Assembly (NCBI GenBank): GCA_902517565.1
Contig: CABYCU010000004.1
Span: forward strand, 1-64,000
Direction: 5' to 3'
From: an uncultured SAR86 cluster bacterium
GTDB lineage: Bacteria > Pseudomonadota > Gammaproteobacteria > Magnimaribacterales > Magnimaribacteraceae
Length of the DNA: 64,000 bases
How positions within the stretch are numbered: the first letter of the stretch is position 1; the number at the start of each line of letters is the position of its first letter. The notes beneath the pieces were generated by a model, which was not told the DNA's origin, searched no databases, and worked only from the letters and a program-made list of their open reading frames with translations. The translations under genes were made by a program, and so were the position numbers. Of this stretch, positions 56,006-64,000 are shown piece after piece.

Positions 56006-57220
56006 ATGAAATTGCCTATATACTTTGACTACGCTTCCACAACCCCTGCTGACCCCAGAGTTGTTGCTAAAATGCAAGATTGCCTTTCTCTAGATGGAAA
56101 TTTTGGCAACCCAGCATCAAGATCCCATGCGTTTGGATGGAAAGCAGAAGAGGCCGTAGAAGAGGCTAGACTGCACGTAGCTAACCTTGTTAATTGTGAC
56201 CCAAGAGAGATTGTGTGGACATCTGGGGCTACCGAATCTGATAACCTTGCAATCAAAGGTGCTGCTCTTTTTAATAAGTCTAAGGGAAATCACATCATAA
56301 CTTCCAAAGTTGAACATAAGGCTGTTCTAGATAGTTGCAGACAACTTGAAAGAGAAGGTTTCGAAGTTACTTATTTAGACCCTGGTGAAAATGGAATAGT
56401 AACGCCTGAATTGGTAGAAAATGCTATTACAGATAAAACAATTCTAGTTACTCTGATGCATATTAATAATGAAATTGGAACCATAAATGATATTAAATCT
56501 ATAGCTACCCTAACAAGAAAACGAGGAATAATATTTCATGTTGATGCAGCGCAAAGTACAGGCAAGCTAGAAATTGATTTGTCAGAATTGGAAGTAGATT
56601 TGATGTCCTTTTCAGCTCATAAAACCTACGGTCCAAAAGGTATTGGTGCCCTCTATGCCTCCAGAAAACCTCGAGTAAGACTGGAAGCACAGATTCACGG
56701 TGGCGGTCATGAAAGAGGTATGCGCTCGGGTACCTTAGCTACTCACCAGATTGTGGGAATGGGAGAGGCTTTTAGGGTTGCTAAAGAAGACCTCAATAAA
56801 GATAATAAAAGAATCAAGAAACTTAGAGATAAGTTCTGGGATGGACTTAAAGACATGGAAGAAGTTTATCTTAACGGGGATGAAGAAAATCGAGCCTCTG
56901 GATTCTTGAATGTTAGCTTCAATTTCGTTGAAGGAGAATCATTGATTATGGCACTTAAGGACATTGCGGTTTCTTCAGGATCTGCTTGTACCTCAGCTAG
57001 CCTCGAACCTTCCTATGTTTTAAGGGCAATAGGCTTAAAAGATGAGTTGGCTCATAGCTCAATCAGGTTTGCTGTTGGAAGATTTACTACAGAAGAAGAA
57101 GTTGATTACACAATAGAATTAGTTAGAGATTCTGTTGATAAATTAAGAACATTATCACCCCTTTGGGATATGTATAAAGACGGGGTTGATCTTGACTCAG
57201 TTGAGTGGGTCCAACATTAA
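56006..57220 (+). CDS. iscS: Cysteine desulfurase IscS
   Basis: PLP enzyme that supplies sulfur for Fe-S clusters and thio-modified tRNA. The 404-residue protein shows [18 protein letters not shown] at the start, [14 protein letters not shown] near 73-86, [36 protein letters not shown] near 178-213, where HKTYGPKG carries the PLP-binding Lys, and [21 protein letters not shown] near 325-345 with the catalytic Cys. Length equals E. coli IscS. It is followed by iscU after 21 bp. Confidence 0.98.
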   Translation: MKLPIYFDYASTTPADPRVVAKMQDCLSLDGNFGNPASRSHAFGWKAEEAVEEARLHVANLVNCDPREIVWTSGATESDNLAIKGAALFNKSKGNHIITSKVEHKAVLDSCRQLEREGFEVTYLDPGENGIVTPELVENAITDKTILVTLMHINNEIGTINDIKSIATLTRKRGIIFHVDAAQSTGKLEIDLSELEVDLMSFSAHKTYGPKGIGALYASRKPRVRLEAQIHGGGHERGMRSGTLATHQIVGMGEAFRVAKEDLNKDNKRIKKLRDKFWDGLKDMEEVYLNGDEENRASGFLNVSFNFVEGESLIMALKDIAVSSGSACTSASLEPSYVLRAIGLKDELAHSSIRFAVGRFTTEEEVDYTIELVRDSVDKLRTLSPLWDMYKDGVDLDSVEWVQH

Positions 57221-57241
57221 TTTAACTAAATAGAGAAAGAT

Positions 57242-57646
57242 ATGGCATACAGTAAAAAAGTTATAGATAAATTTGAAAAAACTCTGAAAAATCCAGAAGA
57301 AAATAATGTTGGAAGATGGGATCCAACTGATTCAGATATAGGTACGGGAATGGTAGGTGCTCCTGCTTGTGGAGACGTTATGCGGATTCAGATAAAGTGC
57401 GAAAAGAGAGACAATAGTCATATCATTAACGATGTAAAATTTAAGACTTATGGTTGTGGATCTGCAATAGCATCCTCCAGCGAACTGGTAGATATGTTAA
57501 AGGGGAAGACACTAGAAGAGGCCAAAGAAATAAAAAATAAAGATATTGCAGAAGCACTTGATTTGCCCCCAATTAAGATTCACTGTTCGGTACTTGCAGA
57601 AGATAGCATTCATCAAGCAGTTGAAGATTATGAATCTAAGCTTTAG
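57242..57646 (+). CDS. iscU: Fe-S cluster scaffold IscU
   Basis: Scaffold on which IscS sulfur and iron are assembled into clusters. The 134 residues contain the three cluster cysteines in VGAPACGDVMRIQIK (near 35-49), KTYGCGSAIASSSEL (near 63-77) and LPPIKIHCSVLAEDSI (near 103-118). The LPPIKIHCS segment is also the region that the HscA chaperone recognises (LPPVK in E. coli), although hscA is absent from this operon. Length slightly exceeds E. coli (128). Confidence 0.97.
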   Translation: MAYSKKVIDKFEKTLKNPEENNVGRWDPTDSDIGTGMVGAPACGDVMRIQIKCEKRDNSHIINDVKFKTYGCGSAIASSSELVDMLKGKTLEEAKEIKNKDIAEALDLPPIKIHCSVLAEDSIHQAVEDYESKL

Positions 57647-57648
57647 AA

Positions 57649-58023
57649 ATGGACAAAAATTCACTTAGTAACCCAAAATCTTTTGATCCAAGCACTTTTC
57701 TGTTAAGCGATAAAGCTATAGAGCACTTCTCAAGAAGTTTAAAAAATATGGAAAAGGCGAAAGGAATTAGGTTCGCTGTTTCGGAAGCTTCCGGTTGTTC
57801 TGGCTATACTTACGAACTTGATTATGTTCTAGAGTCCTCCGAAAATGATCACGTCTTTGATTTTAAAAATATAAAGGTATTTATAGACACTAATTCTTTC
57901 AAGTATTTGAGAGGGACAACGGTTGATTTCGAAGTTGACGGAGTCAATCAAGGTATTAAATTTCTAAATCCCAATGTAAAAGCTGTGTGCGGTTGTGGTG
58001 AAAGCTTTGAAGTCGAACTTTAA
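57649..58023 (+). CDS. iscA: A-type Fe-S carrier IscA
   Basis: A-type carrier that delivers clusters or iron to target proteins. The 124-residue sequence has the three conserved cysteines: one in AVSEASGCSGYTYELDYV (near 43-60) and two in the C-terminal VKAVCGCGESFEV. The N-terminus is about 15 residues longer than in E. coli IscA. It starts two bases after iscU. In the E. coli operon hscB and hscA come next; here fdx follows 22 bp later. Confidence 0.94.
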   Translation: MDKNSLSNPKSFDPSTFLLSDKAIEHFSRSLKNMEKAKGIRFAVSEASGCSGYTYELDYVLESSENDHVFDFKNIKVFIDTNSFKYLRGTTVDFEVDGVNQGIKFLNPNVKAVCGCGESFEVEL

Positions 58024-58045
58024 ACAATTACTCTTTCGAATGTAA

Positions 58046-58384
58046 ATGACAATTATCAAGGTGTATCCTCATCCAGAAATATGCCCTGAAGGTGCTGAAA
58101 TTCAAGCCAAACCAGGAGATACTGTTTGCGAAACGCTCCTAGACAACAAAATCTCTATTGAACACGCATGTGAACTATCATGTGCATGCACTACTTGCCA
58201 TGTTCTGGTGAGAAAAGGGTTCTCTGATCTAGATGATGCCTCAGAAGCTGAAGAAGATATGCTGGATAAGGCTTGGGGGCTAGAAGCGCAATCTAGATTA
58301 AGTTGTCAGGTGGTCATAGGTGAAGAAGATCTTGAGATAGAATTACCAAAATACACCATTAATATGGTTTCTGAGCAAAACTGA
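58046..58384 (+). CDS. fdx: [2Fe-2S] ferredoxin of the Isc system
   Basis: Adrenodoxin-type ferredoxin that provides electrons for cluster assembly. The 112-residue protein has the ligands in CELSCACTTCHVLV (near 41-54; C-x5-C-x2-C) and in RLSCQVVIG near 89-97. The opening IIKVYPHPEICPEGAEIQAKPGDTVCETLL and the EEDMLDKAWGLEAQSRLSCQ segment match Isc ferredoxins. E. coli Fdx has 111 residues. The stop overlaps the iscX start by one base. Confidence 0.97.
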   Translation: MTIIKVYPHPEICPEGAEIQAKPGDTVCETLLDNKISIEHACELSCACTTCHVLVRKGFSDLDDASEAEEDMLDKAWGLEAQSRLSCQVVIGEEDLEIELPKYTINMVSEQN

Positions 58385-58581
58385 TGATGATTTGGACCGA
58401 TGTAAATGAGATTGCAATCGAATTGTATGACAAGTATCCTGATATGGATCCTACTTATATACTTTTCACAGATTTGCAAAAGTTAGTTATGGAACTTGAA
58501 GGTTTTGAAGATCAGAAGGATAGAGTAAATGAAAGGATTTTAGAGACCATACAAATGCTATGGATCGAGGAAAGGAATTAA
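58384..58581 (+). CDS. iscX: Fe-S assembly adaptor IscX
   Basis: Small acidic protein that binds IscS and modulates cluster assembly. The 65 residues (WTDVNEIAIELYDKYPDMDPTYILFTDLQKLV and WIEERN at the end) match the IscX signature, including the DxxP..dP and the FTDL stretch. Two adjacent in-frame ATG codons (58384 and 58387) are possible starts. It usually terminates the isc operon; in close relatives ndk follows, but here two metabolic genes intervene. Confidence 0.95.
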   Translation: MMIWTDVNEIAIELYDKYPDMDPTYILFTDLQKLVMELEGFEDQKDRVNERILETIQMLWIEERN

Positions 58582-58612
58582 TTAAGTTTATAAATATAAA
58601 AGGGAATTGAAT

Positions 58613-60259
58613 ATGGTCAAAGGATCAGATCTCCTACTGTCATGTCTTGAAGAAGAGGGAGTTGAGTATATATTTGGGCTTCCAGGTGAAGAAAATCTAG
58701 ACTTTCTTCAAAGCTTGTCCAAGTCAAAGAAAATAAAATTAATATTGACTCGTCATGAACAGGCTGCTGGATTTATGGCAGCTACTTATGGCCGTTTAAC
58801 TGGAAAAGCAGGAGTCTGTCTTACAACTCTGGGTCCTGGAGCTACCAATTTAGTCACTGCTGCAGCATATGCTCAACTTGGAGGTATGCCGCTTGTAATG
58901 ATCACTGGCCAAAAGCCTATAAAAAGCTCAAAACAAGGCAAATTCCAAATATTAGATGTTGTAGATGTAATGGGTCCTATTACTAAGTCCAGTTATCAAC
59001 TAACTTCTGCAGATATTATTTCAGCAAGGGTAAGAGAGGCATTTAGGTTAGCAGAGGAAGAAAGACCAGGAGCTGTCCATTTAGAGCTTCCAGAGGACAT
59101 TGCCGTTGAAGAAACTGATCAACAACCAATAGCAAGAAGTATTTCCAGAAGACCTATTGCTGAGGGCAAGGCAATTGCAACAGCAGTTAAGTTGATAGAG
59201 GAAGCAAATTCACCAGTTTTAGTTTTAGGTGGAGGTGCTAACAGAACCCTAACTAGGAAGATGCTATTCGAGTTTATTGATAAGACTAAAATTCCGTTTG
59301 TCACAACTCAACTGGGCAAAGGAGTAGTTGATGAGAGGCATTTGTGTTTTCTAGGTTGCGCAGCTTTATCAGCTGGTGATTTTGTTCATGCTGGAATAGA
59401 GAAATCTGATCTAGTAATTACAGTAGGACATGATGATATAGAAAAACCCCCATTTTTTATGAAGCACGATGGCCCTAAAGTTATTCATATAAATCATACC
59501 TCTGCAGAGGTAGACCCAGTTTATTTTCCTCAAGTCGAGGTTGTTGGAGATATTGCTAATGCCATTTGGCAGATTAAAGAAAATATTCAAGTTCAAGATA
59601 ACTGGAATTTCCAAGCAATGCTTGCAACTAGATTTGCGCATTTAGAGCACTCTAAGGAAATTAGAAGCGATGATAGATTTCCACTTTTCCCTCCTTATCT
59701 GGTAAGACAACTTAGAAATGTTGTCCCTAATGATGGAATCATCTCTTTAGATAATGGTGTTTATAAAATCTGGTTTGCTCGCGGTTACCCTGCTTTATTT
59801 CCTAGTACAGTTTTGTTAGATAATGCTCTCGCCAGCATGGGAGCAGGTCTACCCACCGCAATGGCTGCGAAGATGCTTAATCCAGATAAGGTTGTTATTG
59901 CTGTGTGCGGAGATGGCGGGTTTATGATGAATAGCCAAGAACTCGAGACTGCAGTGAGATTAAAATTGAACATTATAGTTCTAATTTTGAATGATTCTGC
60001 TTACGGGATGGTTAAATGGAAGCAAGAAAATCAAGGTTTTGATGATTTTGGACTTTCATTCGAAAACCCAGATTTTGTTAAATATGCTGAAAGTTATGGT
60101 GCTAAAGGTCATAGAGTCAGTAATTCCAATGAATTTAAAGAAATCATTGAAGACTGTATTGCAACTCAAGGTGTTCATCTGATTGATTGTCCGGTAGATT
60201 ATTCTGAAAATGATGAAATTTTGAACAAAACCATCAAAGAAAAGAGCGCTAAACTTTAA
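58613..60259 (+). CDS. Thiamine-diphosphate enzyme, acetolactate-synthase-like
   Basis: A 548-residue ThDP-dependent protein of the acetolactate synthase/pyruvate oxidase group. It has the N-terminal domain with FGLPGEENLDFL and the activating Glu49 in RHEQAAGF, the middle domain (LVLGGGANRTL), and the C-terminal ThDP motif CGDGGFMMNSQELETAVRLKLNIIVLILND near 435-464. The start at 58613 has AGGG nine bases upstream; a TTG at 58607 is less well spaced. No small regulatory subunit gene is near, which argues against the biosynthetic IlvB/IlvI type. It is paired with the aldehyde dehydrogenase gene that follows after 53 bp. Substrate uncertain. Confidence 0.8.
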   Translation: MVKGSDLLLSCLEEEGVEYIFGLPGEENLDFLQSLSKSKKIKLILTRHEQAAGFMAATYGRLTGKAGVCLTTLGPGATNLVTAAAYAQLGGMPLVMITGQKPIKSSKQGKFQILDVVDVMGPITKSSYQLTSADIISARVREAFRLAEEERPGAVHLELPEDIAVEETDQQPIARSISRRPIAEGKAIATAVKLIEEANSPVLVLGGGANRTLTRKMLFEFIDKTKIPFVTTQLGKGVVDERHLCFLGCAALSAGDFVHAGIEKSDLVITVGHDDIEKPPFFMKHDGPKVIHINHTSAEVDPVYFPQVEVVGDIANAIWQIKENIQVQDNWNFQAMLATRFAHLEHSKEIRSDDRFPLFPPYLVRQLRNVVPNDGIISLDNGVYKIWFARGYPALFPSTVLLDNALASMGAGLPTAMAAKMLNPDKVVIAVCGDGGFMMNSQELETAVRLKLNIIVLILNDSAYGMVKWKQENQGFDDFGLSFENPDFVKYAESYGAKGHRVSNSNEFKEIIEDCIATQGVHLIDCPVDYSENDEILNKTIKEKSAKL

Positions 60260-60312
60260 ATAGAAAAGAGTTATAATTATTTAAGTAAAGTTATCCAAAT
60301 TGGAGTTTAAAC

Positions 60313-61701
60313 ATGAGTACAGCAGAGTCTCAAACACCTAACGATTCATCTATTCAAAAACTTGTTGCAAATGCACATAATGCTCAGATGATATTTGAAT
60401 CATTCACTCAAGAGCAAGTTGATGCAATTGTTCGTGATATTGGCAAATTTGTCTATGATAATGCGGAGTCATTAGCAAGGATGGCTGTCGATGAAACCGA
60501 TATGGGTTCCTATGAAGACAAGATTCTCAAAAATAAGGGCAAAGCACGTGTTATATGGAACAATTTAAAGAACAAGAAATCTCGAGGAGTGATTGGCGAA
60601 GATACCGATAATAATCTCATGCTTGTTGCTAAACCGATGGGTGTTGTTGCGGCCGTTACACCTGTTACTAATCCTATCGTCACACCAATGTGTAATGGTA
60701 TGTTTGCGCTTAAAACAGGCAATGCTGTTATCTTTGCATCTCACCCTAAAGCACAGAAATGTACTGAGCATTTAGCCACAGAATTTATGAAGATTATAAA
60801 ATCTCATGGTGGACCCGATGATCTGGTTCAGGTTGTCACAAAAGGTTCCGTTGAAAAGACACAAGAACTGATGCAGTCTGCGGATGTTGTAGTCGCTACT
60901 GGCGGAGCTGCGATGGTCAAATCAGCTTATTCATCTGGTAAACCTTCATATGGAGTAGGGGCTGGTAACGTTCCTGTGATCATAGATAGAAACATAGATT
61001 TAAAAGAAGCTGTTGAAAAAATCGTTGATGGAGCCTCTTTTGATCATGGCATTATTTGCTCACACGAACAGTTTGTTATAGCTCCAGAAGAAAACTATGA
61101 TGAAACAGTCCAAAAATTTACGGACACAGGCAAGGTGTGGTTTACAGATGACCAAGAACAGATACAGAAGTTACGTGATGTAGTTTTTCTAGATGGACAC
61201 TTAAACAAAGACGTCGTAGGTAGATCTGCCAGTGAGGTAGGCCACATGGCTGGAATTGATGTTCCTGAGACTGCTAGGCTTATTCTGTTACCAGCTGATG
61301 GCTCTGGAACTGAGGATATCTTAGCCAAAGAGAAACTCTGTCCCGTTATCGCTATTGTTCCTTATTCAACTTTTGATGAAGCAGTCGCAATGGCTAAAGC
61401 AAATCTTCTTGTTGAGGGGGCTGGTCATTCAGCAGCTTTACATTCAAATAGTGATGATCATATAGAACAAGCTGGCCTTGAGTTACCGATTAGTCGTCTT
61501 GTTATCAATCAACCAAGTTCAACAACAGCTGGAGGTTCATTAACAAATGGTTTTGCACCTACAACTACTCTTGGATGTGGCTCTTGGGGAGGCAATTCAA
61601 TATCTGAGAATCTTGATTATAAACACCTCATGAATGTTTCTCGCATTGGGAAAATAATCCCAGATAAGAAAGTACCGACGGATGAAGAAATTTGGGCATA
61701 A
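60313..61701 (+). CDS. Acylating-type (CoA-dependent) aldehyde dehydrogenase family protein
   Basis: A 462-residue aldehyde dehydrogenase. The catalytic Cys249 is in SFDHGIICSHEQ, an element like that of CoA-acylating EutE/AdhE and sulfoacetaldehyde dehydrogenase (SauS) enzymes. Further family features are PMGVVAAVTPVTNPIVTPMCN near 108-128, FASHPKAQKC near 141-150, ATGGAAMVKSAYSSGKPSYGVGAGNVPV near 195-222, and GGSLTNGFAPTTTLGCGSWGGNS near 410-432. These mark the group without the Glu typical of hydrolytic enzymes. The substrate cannot be assigned. It stands between a ThDP enzyme and ndk, and AAATTGGAG precedes the start. Confidence 0.82.
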   Translation: MSTAESQTPNDSSIQKLVANAHNAQMIFESFTQEQVDAIVRDIGKFVYDNAESLARMAVDETDMGSYEDKILKNKGKARVIWNNLKNKKSRGVIGEDTDNNLMLVAKPMGVVAAVTPVTNPIVTPMCNGMFALKTGNAVIFASHPKAQKCTEHLATEFMKIIKSHGGPDDLVQVVTKGSVEKTQELMQSADVVVATGGAAMVKSAYSSGKPSYGVGAGNVPVIIDRNIDLKEAVEKIVDGASFDHGIICSHEQFVIAPEENYDETVQKFTDTGKVWFTDDQEQIQKLRDVVFLDGHLNKDVVGRSASEVGHMAGIDVPETARLILLPADGSGTEDILAKEKLCPVIAIVPYSTFDEAVAMAKANLLVEGAGHSAALHSNSDDHIEQAGLELPISRLVINQPSSTTAGGSLTNGFAPTTTLGCGSWGGNSISENLDYKHLMNVSRIGKIIPDKKVPTDEEIWA

Positions 61702-61846
61702 TACTTGTTTAATTAAACCTAGTATCTGCTTAAAGCTATACATAAGATTAATTCAAATAAATCTTACATCATTAAAGGATTGGCACCCTTAGCAGTGGTT
61801 TAATGAACCTAATTTAGACAATTAAAGCCCTTTAAACTTTTGGTGA

Positions 61847-61867
61847 ATACTCCATCTTGAGTATAAT
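61847..61867 (+). promoter_or_regulatory. ndk promoter -10 region with an overlapping palindrome
   Basis: TATAAT at 61862-61867 is a perfect -10 element 26 bases before the ndk ATG; the best -35 is weak (TTTGGT near 61839). ATACTC (61847-61852) and GAGTAT (61859-61864) form a perfect six-base inverted repeat with a six-base centre that overlaps the -10. It may be an operator or the start of a transcript hairpin. No known regulator was matched. Confidence 0.5.
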
Positions 61868-61893
61868 GCCGACACTCAAACACTAGGAAGAAT

Positions 61894-62298
61894 ATGTCAT
61901 TAGAAAATACCTTATCAATAATAAAGCCCGACGCTTACAAGAAAGGACACGTCGAAGAAATTTGCTCAAGACTTGAACAAGCTGGCTTAGCCATTAAAGA
62001 GAAAAAAACACTTCATTTAAGCGCCGATCAGGCAGAAGGTTTTTACATAGAGCACAAGGGAAAACCTTTTTTTGAAGATTTAATTTCATTCATGACCTCA
62101 GGTCCTATACAAGTACAAATCCTGGAAGGTGAAAATGCTATTTCAAATTACAGAGAAGTAATGGGTAATACAAATCCTAAAGAAGCTGCTTCCGGAACAA
62201 TTAGGGCAGATTTCGCTGATTCAATTGATGCAAATGCAGTTCATGGTTCAGATTCTCCTGAGTCAGCAAAAAGAGAAATTGACTATTTCTTTGGATAA
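61894..62298 (+). CDS. ndk: Nucleoside diphosphate kinase
   Basis: Equilibrates nucleoside tri- and diphosphates by a phosphohistidine intermediate. The 134-residue protein starts [29 protein letters not shown] and has the active-site His117 in [20 protein letters not shown], the same number as in E. coli. It lacks a few C-terminal residues compared with E. coli (143). In relatives rlmN, pilF and rodZ follow; here rodZ starts 10 bases later and rlmN and pilF are missing. Confidence 0.97.
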   Translation: MSLENTLSIIKPDAYKKGHVEEICSRLEQAGLAIKEKKTLHLSADQAEGFYIEHKGKPFFEDLISFMTSGPIQVQILEGENAISNYREVMGNTNPKEAASGTIRADFADSIDANAVHGSDSPESAKREIDYFFG

Positions 62299-62308
62299 AT
62301 AGTAAGTT

Positions 62309-63148
62309 GTGACTGATTCGAAAGATATTCCTATTGGGGAAAGGCTTACTTCAGCTCGAAAGAAAAAGAGACTACGTTACAAAAAACTTTCTTCAGAATT
62401 AAATATAGAAGAGTCTTATTTAATTGCTTTAGAAGAAGAAAATTATGATTATATTCCTGGAGGTGAAGCCTATGTAAAAGGCTTCTTAAGGTCTTATTCA
62501 AAGAAACTAAATTTAGATCCTGATGAGATAATCTCTCAATATATAGATTCAAACTATAAAATTCATAAAGGCAAAAAATCTAACTATTCGTATAAGAAAT
62601 TTGAATCTCCTACAAATTATCCAATAATTTTTACCTCCATAGGCATTCTCTTAATAATATTGATTTTTATAGCTCTATTTCAAGAGGCTTCCAAAGACTC
62701 AATAGAAGACACTACTGGATCAGAACCTTCTGAAGAAAAAAAGCAAGAAATTGAAAAAGATACCCAAGAAAATTCAGTAATTCTGAAACAAATTCACCAG
62801 AATTCTTTATCTTTAGATAAAATCGAAGAAAAAAAAATAATAGAAAAAAAGGAAGAGAAGATACTATCTTCAACAACAACATCAACAATTAATATAGAGG
62901 TTTACGATGATTGTTGGGTCGAAGTATTTACAAAAAAAGATAGACTGTTATATAAACTTGCAAAGTCAGGTGATACTTTTAATTTTTCTGTAGAGCATAT
63001 AAAAATCATTGTTGGAAATTATAAAAATGTTCAAGTTTCATTTAATGATAAAATAGTTGAACTAGGAAAGTATGCAAACACCAATCAAGTAAGTTGTGTT
63101 GTTTTACCTCTAGGGGATTGTAGTGAATTCAGAACAACAAATAATTAG
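62309..63148 (+). CDS. rodZ: Cell-shape protein RodZ (HTH + membrane + DUF4115)
   Basis: Bitopic morphogenetic protein that links MreB to the wall synthesis machinery. The 279 residues have a cytoplasmic helix-turn-helix domain ([59 protein letters not shown], near 9-66), a membrane helix at about 105-125, a Glu/Lys-rich linker and a C-terminal DUF4115-like beta domain ([32 protein letters not shown]). Start is GTG at 62309. It overlaps ispG by 26 bases. Position before ispG is conserved. Confidence 0.92.
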   Translation: MTDSKDIPIGERLTSARKKKRLRYKKLSSELNIEESYLIALEEENYDYIPGGEAYVKGFLRSYSKKLNLDPDEIISQYIDSNYKIHKGKKSNYSYKKFESPTNYPIIFTSIGILLIILIFIALFQEASKDSIEDTTGSEPSEEKKQEIEKDTQENSVILKQIHQNSLSLDKIEEKKIIEKKEEKILSSTTTSTINIEVYDDCWVEVFTKKDRLLYKLAKSGDTFNFSVEHIKIIVGNYKNVQVSFNDKIVELGKYANTNQVSCVVLPLGDCSEFRTTNN

Positions 63149-64000
63149 AAAGAAAACTAGAAAAATCTATATTGGAGATGTTCCGGTAGGGGGAGATTCT
63201 CCCATAACAGTCCAGAGTATGACCAATACTAAGACAAATGATGTTTCTTCAACCCTAAAGCAAATCATGGAACTCTCCGAAGCAGGAGCAGACATAGTCA
63301 GAGTTTCTGTACCTGATCAAGGCGCTGCTGATGCTTTTAAGTTAATAAAGAAAAAATCGCCTGTACCTCTTGTAGCTGATATACATTTTGATTACACGAT
63401 GGCTCTTGAAGCCATAAAAGGTGGGGCTGACTGTATAAGAATCAATCCAGGAAACATTGGAAAAGAAGAAAAAATAAAAGAAGTTATTACTGCAGCAAAG
63501 GATACTGGTACTCCAATAAGAGTTGGAATAAATGCTGGTTCTCTAGAGAGAAAATTACAAATAAAGTATGGAGAACCTAATGCAGATGCTTTAGTCGAAT
63601 CAGCCTTAAGTCATATAAATATATTAAAAAGATTAAATTTTGAAGACTTTAAATTAAGCATGAAAGCCTCAGATGTTCAGATGACTGTAGAAAGCTATAG
63701 AAAAATCTCAAAGTTAATTGATCAACCACTTCATCTAGGAATTACGGAAGCCGGTGGTTTTAGGTCTGGAACAGTTAAATCTGCAATGGGCTTAGGCTCT
63801 CTGTTAATGGATGGTATTGGTGATACTCTAAGGATATCACTTGCTTCAGATCCAGTAGACGAGATAAAAGTAGGATGGGATATCCTTAGAGGATTAAAGA
63901 TAAGATCAAGAGGCATAAATTTTATAGCTTGCCCCAGTTGCTCTCGAATGAACTTCGATGTGATCGGAACCATGAATAAACTAGAGTCGAGGTTAGAAGA
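63123..64000 (+). CDS. ispG: HMBPP synthase IspG (partial, runs off the right edge)
   Basis: [4Fe-4S] enzyme of the MEP pathway that converts the cyclodiphosphate made by IspF to hydroxymethylbutenyl diphosphate. A GTG at 63123, 10 bases after AGGGGA, begins [39 protein letters not shown]. The TIM-barrel part follows ([45 protein letters not shown]), and two cluster ligands lie at Cys270 and Cys273 (ACPSCSR), the same positions as in E. coli. About 80 C-terminal residues lie outside the window. It is reported from direct reading because it does not end here. Confidence 0.96.
   Translation, partial: MNSEQQIIRKKTRKIYIGDVPVGGDSPITVQSMTNTKTNDVSSTLKQIMELSEAGADIVRVSVPDQGAADAFKLIKKKSPVPLVADIHFDYTMALEAIKGGADCIRINPGNIGKEEKIKEVITAAKDTGTPIRVGINAGSLERKLQIKYGEPNADALVESALSHINILKRLNFEDFKLSMKASDVQMTVESYRKISKLIDQPLHLGITEAGGFRSGTVKSAMGLGSLLMDGIGDTLRISLASDPVDEIKVGWDILRGLKIRSRGINFIACPSCSRMNFDVIGTMNKLESRLE

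Overview
This window is a continuous, very gene-dense and visibly AT-rich chromosomal segment of a streamlined gammaproteobacterium. Housekeeping neighbourhoods typical of Gammaproteobacteria recur throughout: degS-rplM-rpsI-petABC-sspA; the dcw division/murein cluster; rpsF-rpsR-rplI-dnaB; pyrG-kdsA-eno-ftsB-ispD-ispF-surE-pcm; fdxA-pncC-recA; yebC-ybgC-tolQRAB-pal-cpoB; perM-bcp-dapA-bamC-purC; iscRSUA-fdx-iscX-ndk-rodZ-ispG. AT richness, tiny spacers, short protein versions and gaps in otherwise conserved operons suggest a free-living marine lineage of the SAR86 type; this assignment is inference, not a database result. LPS (kdsA), outer membrane (bamC, lpoA, tol-pal) and meso-DAP murein (murE DNPR motif) genes show a Gram-negative envelope. 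No phage, insertion sequence, CRISPR array or defence island was seen.

Layout. 1-7428: end of hisD, the periplasmic protease degS, L13/S9, the cytochrome bc1 complex, sspA, a short lpoA and rsmI. 7429-7962 is the only stretch over 300 bp without a protein gene; it holds the RNase P RNA and a MraZ-type operator. 7963-24035: dcw cluster in an unusual order, with ftsQ-ftsA-ftsZ between ftsL and ftsI instead of after ddl. 24112-26773: rpsF, rpsR, rplI, dnaB. 26856-27929: a ferritin-like di-iron protein. 28024-35580: pyrG to pcm, then a DUF368 membrane protein that appears to use an AUA start. 35577-38841: fdxA, pncC, recA with a LexA box, thiolase. 38838-43023: proS (short form), an FmdB-like protein without cysteines, aspS, yebC. 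43025-43441: a small PD-(D/E)XK nuclease where ruvCAB usually lies. 43441-48120: ybgC, tol-pal, cpoB, tRNA-Lys. 48128-52344: crcB, an unrecognised protein, a DUF1543-like protein, hinT, bepA, perM. 52333-55462: bcp, dapA, bamC, purC. 55509-58581: isc operon without hscB and hscA. 58613-61701: a thiamine-diphosphate enzyme plus an acylating-type aldehyde dehydrogenase inserted between iscX and ndk. 61894-64000: ndk, rodZ, start of ispG.

Genes cooperate mainly in envelope growth and division (Fts/Mur proteins, FtsB, RodZ, LpoA, Tol-Pal, KdsA, BamC, BepA), respiration and Fe-S biogenesis (bc1, Isc, ferredoxins), isoprenoid synthesis (IspD, IspF, IspG) and translation. The most notable departures from the usual gene sets are the nuclease in place of ruvCAB, the relocated ftsQAZ block, the missing nlpD/rpoS/mutS, truD, hscBA, rlmN and pilF at their usual sites, and the pervasive stop-codon overlaps between convergent genes.
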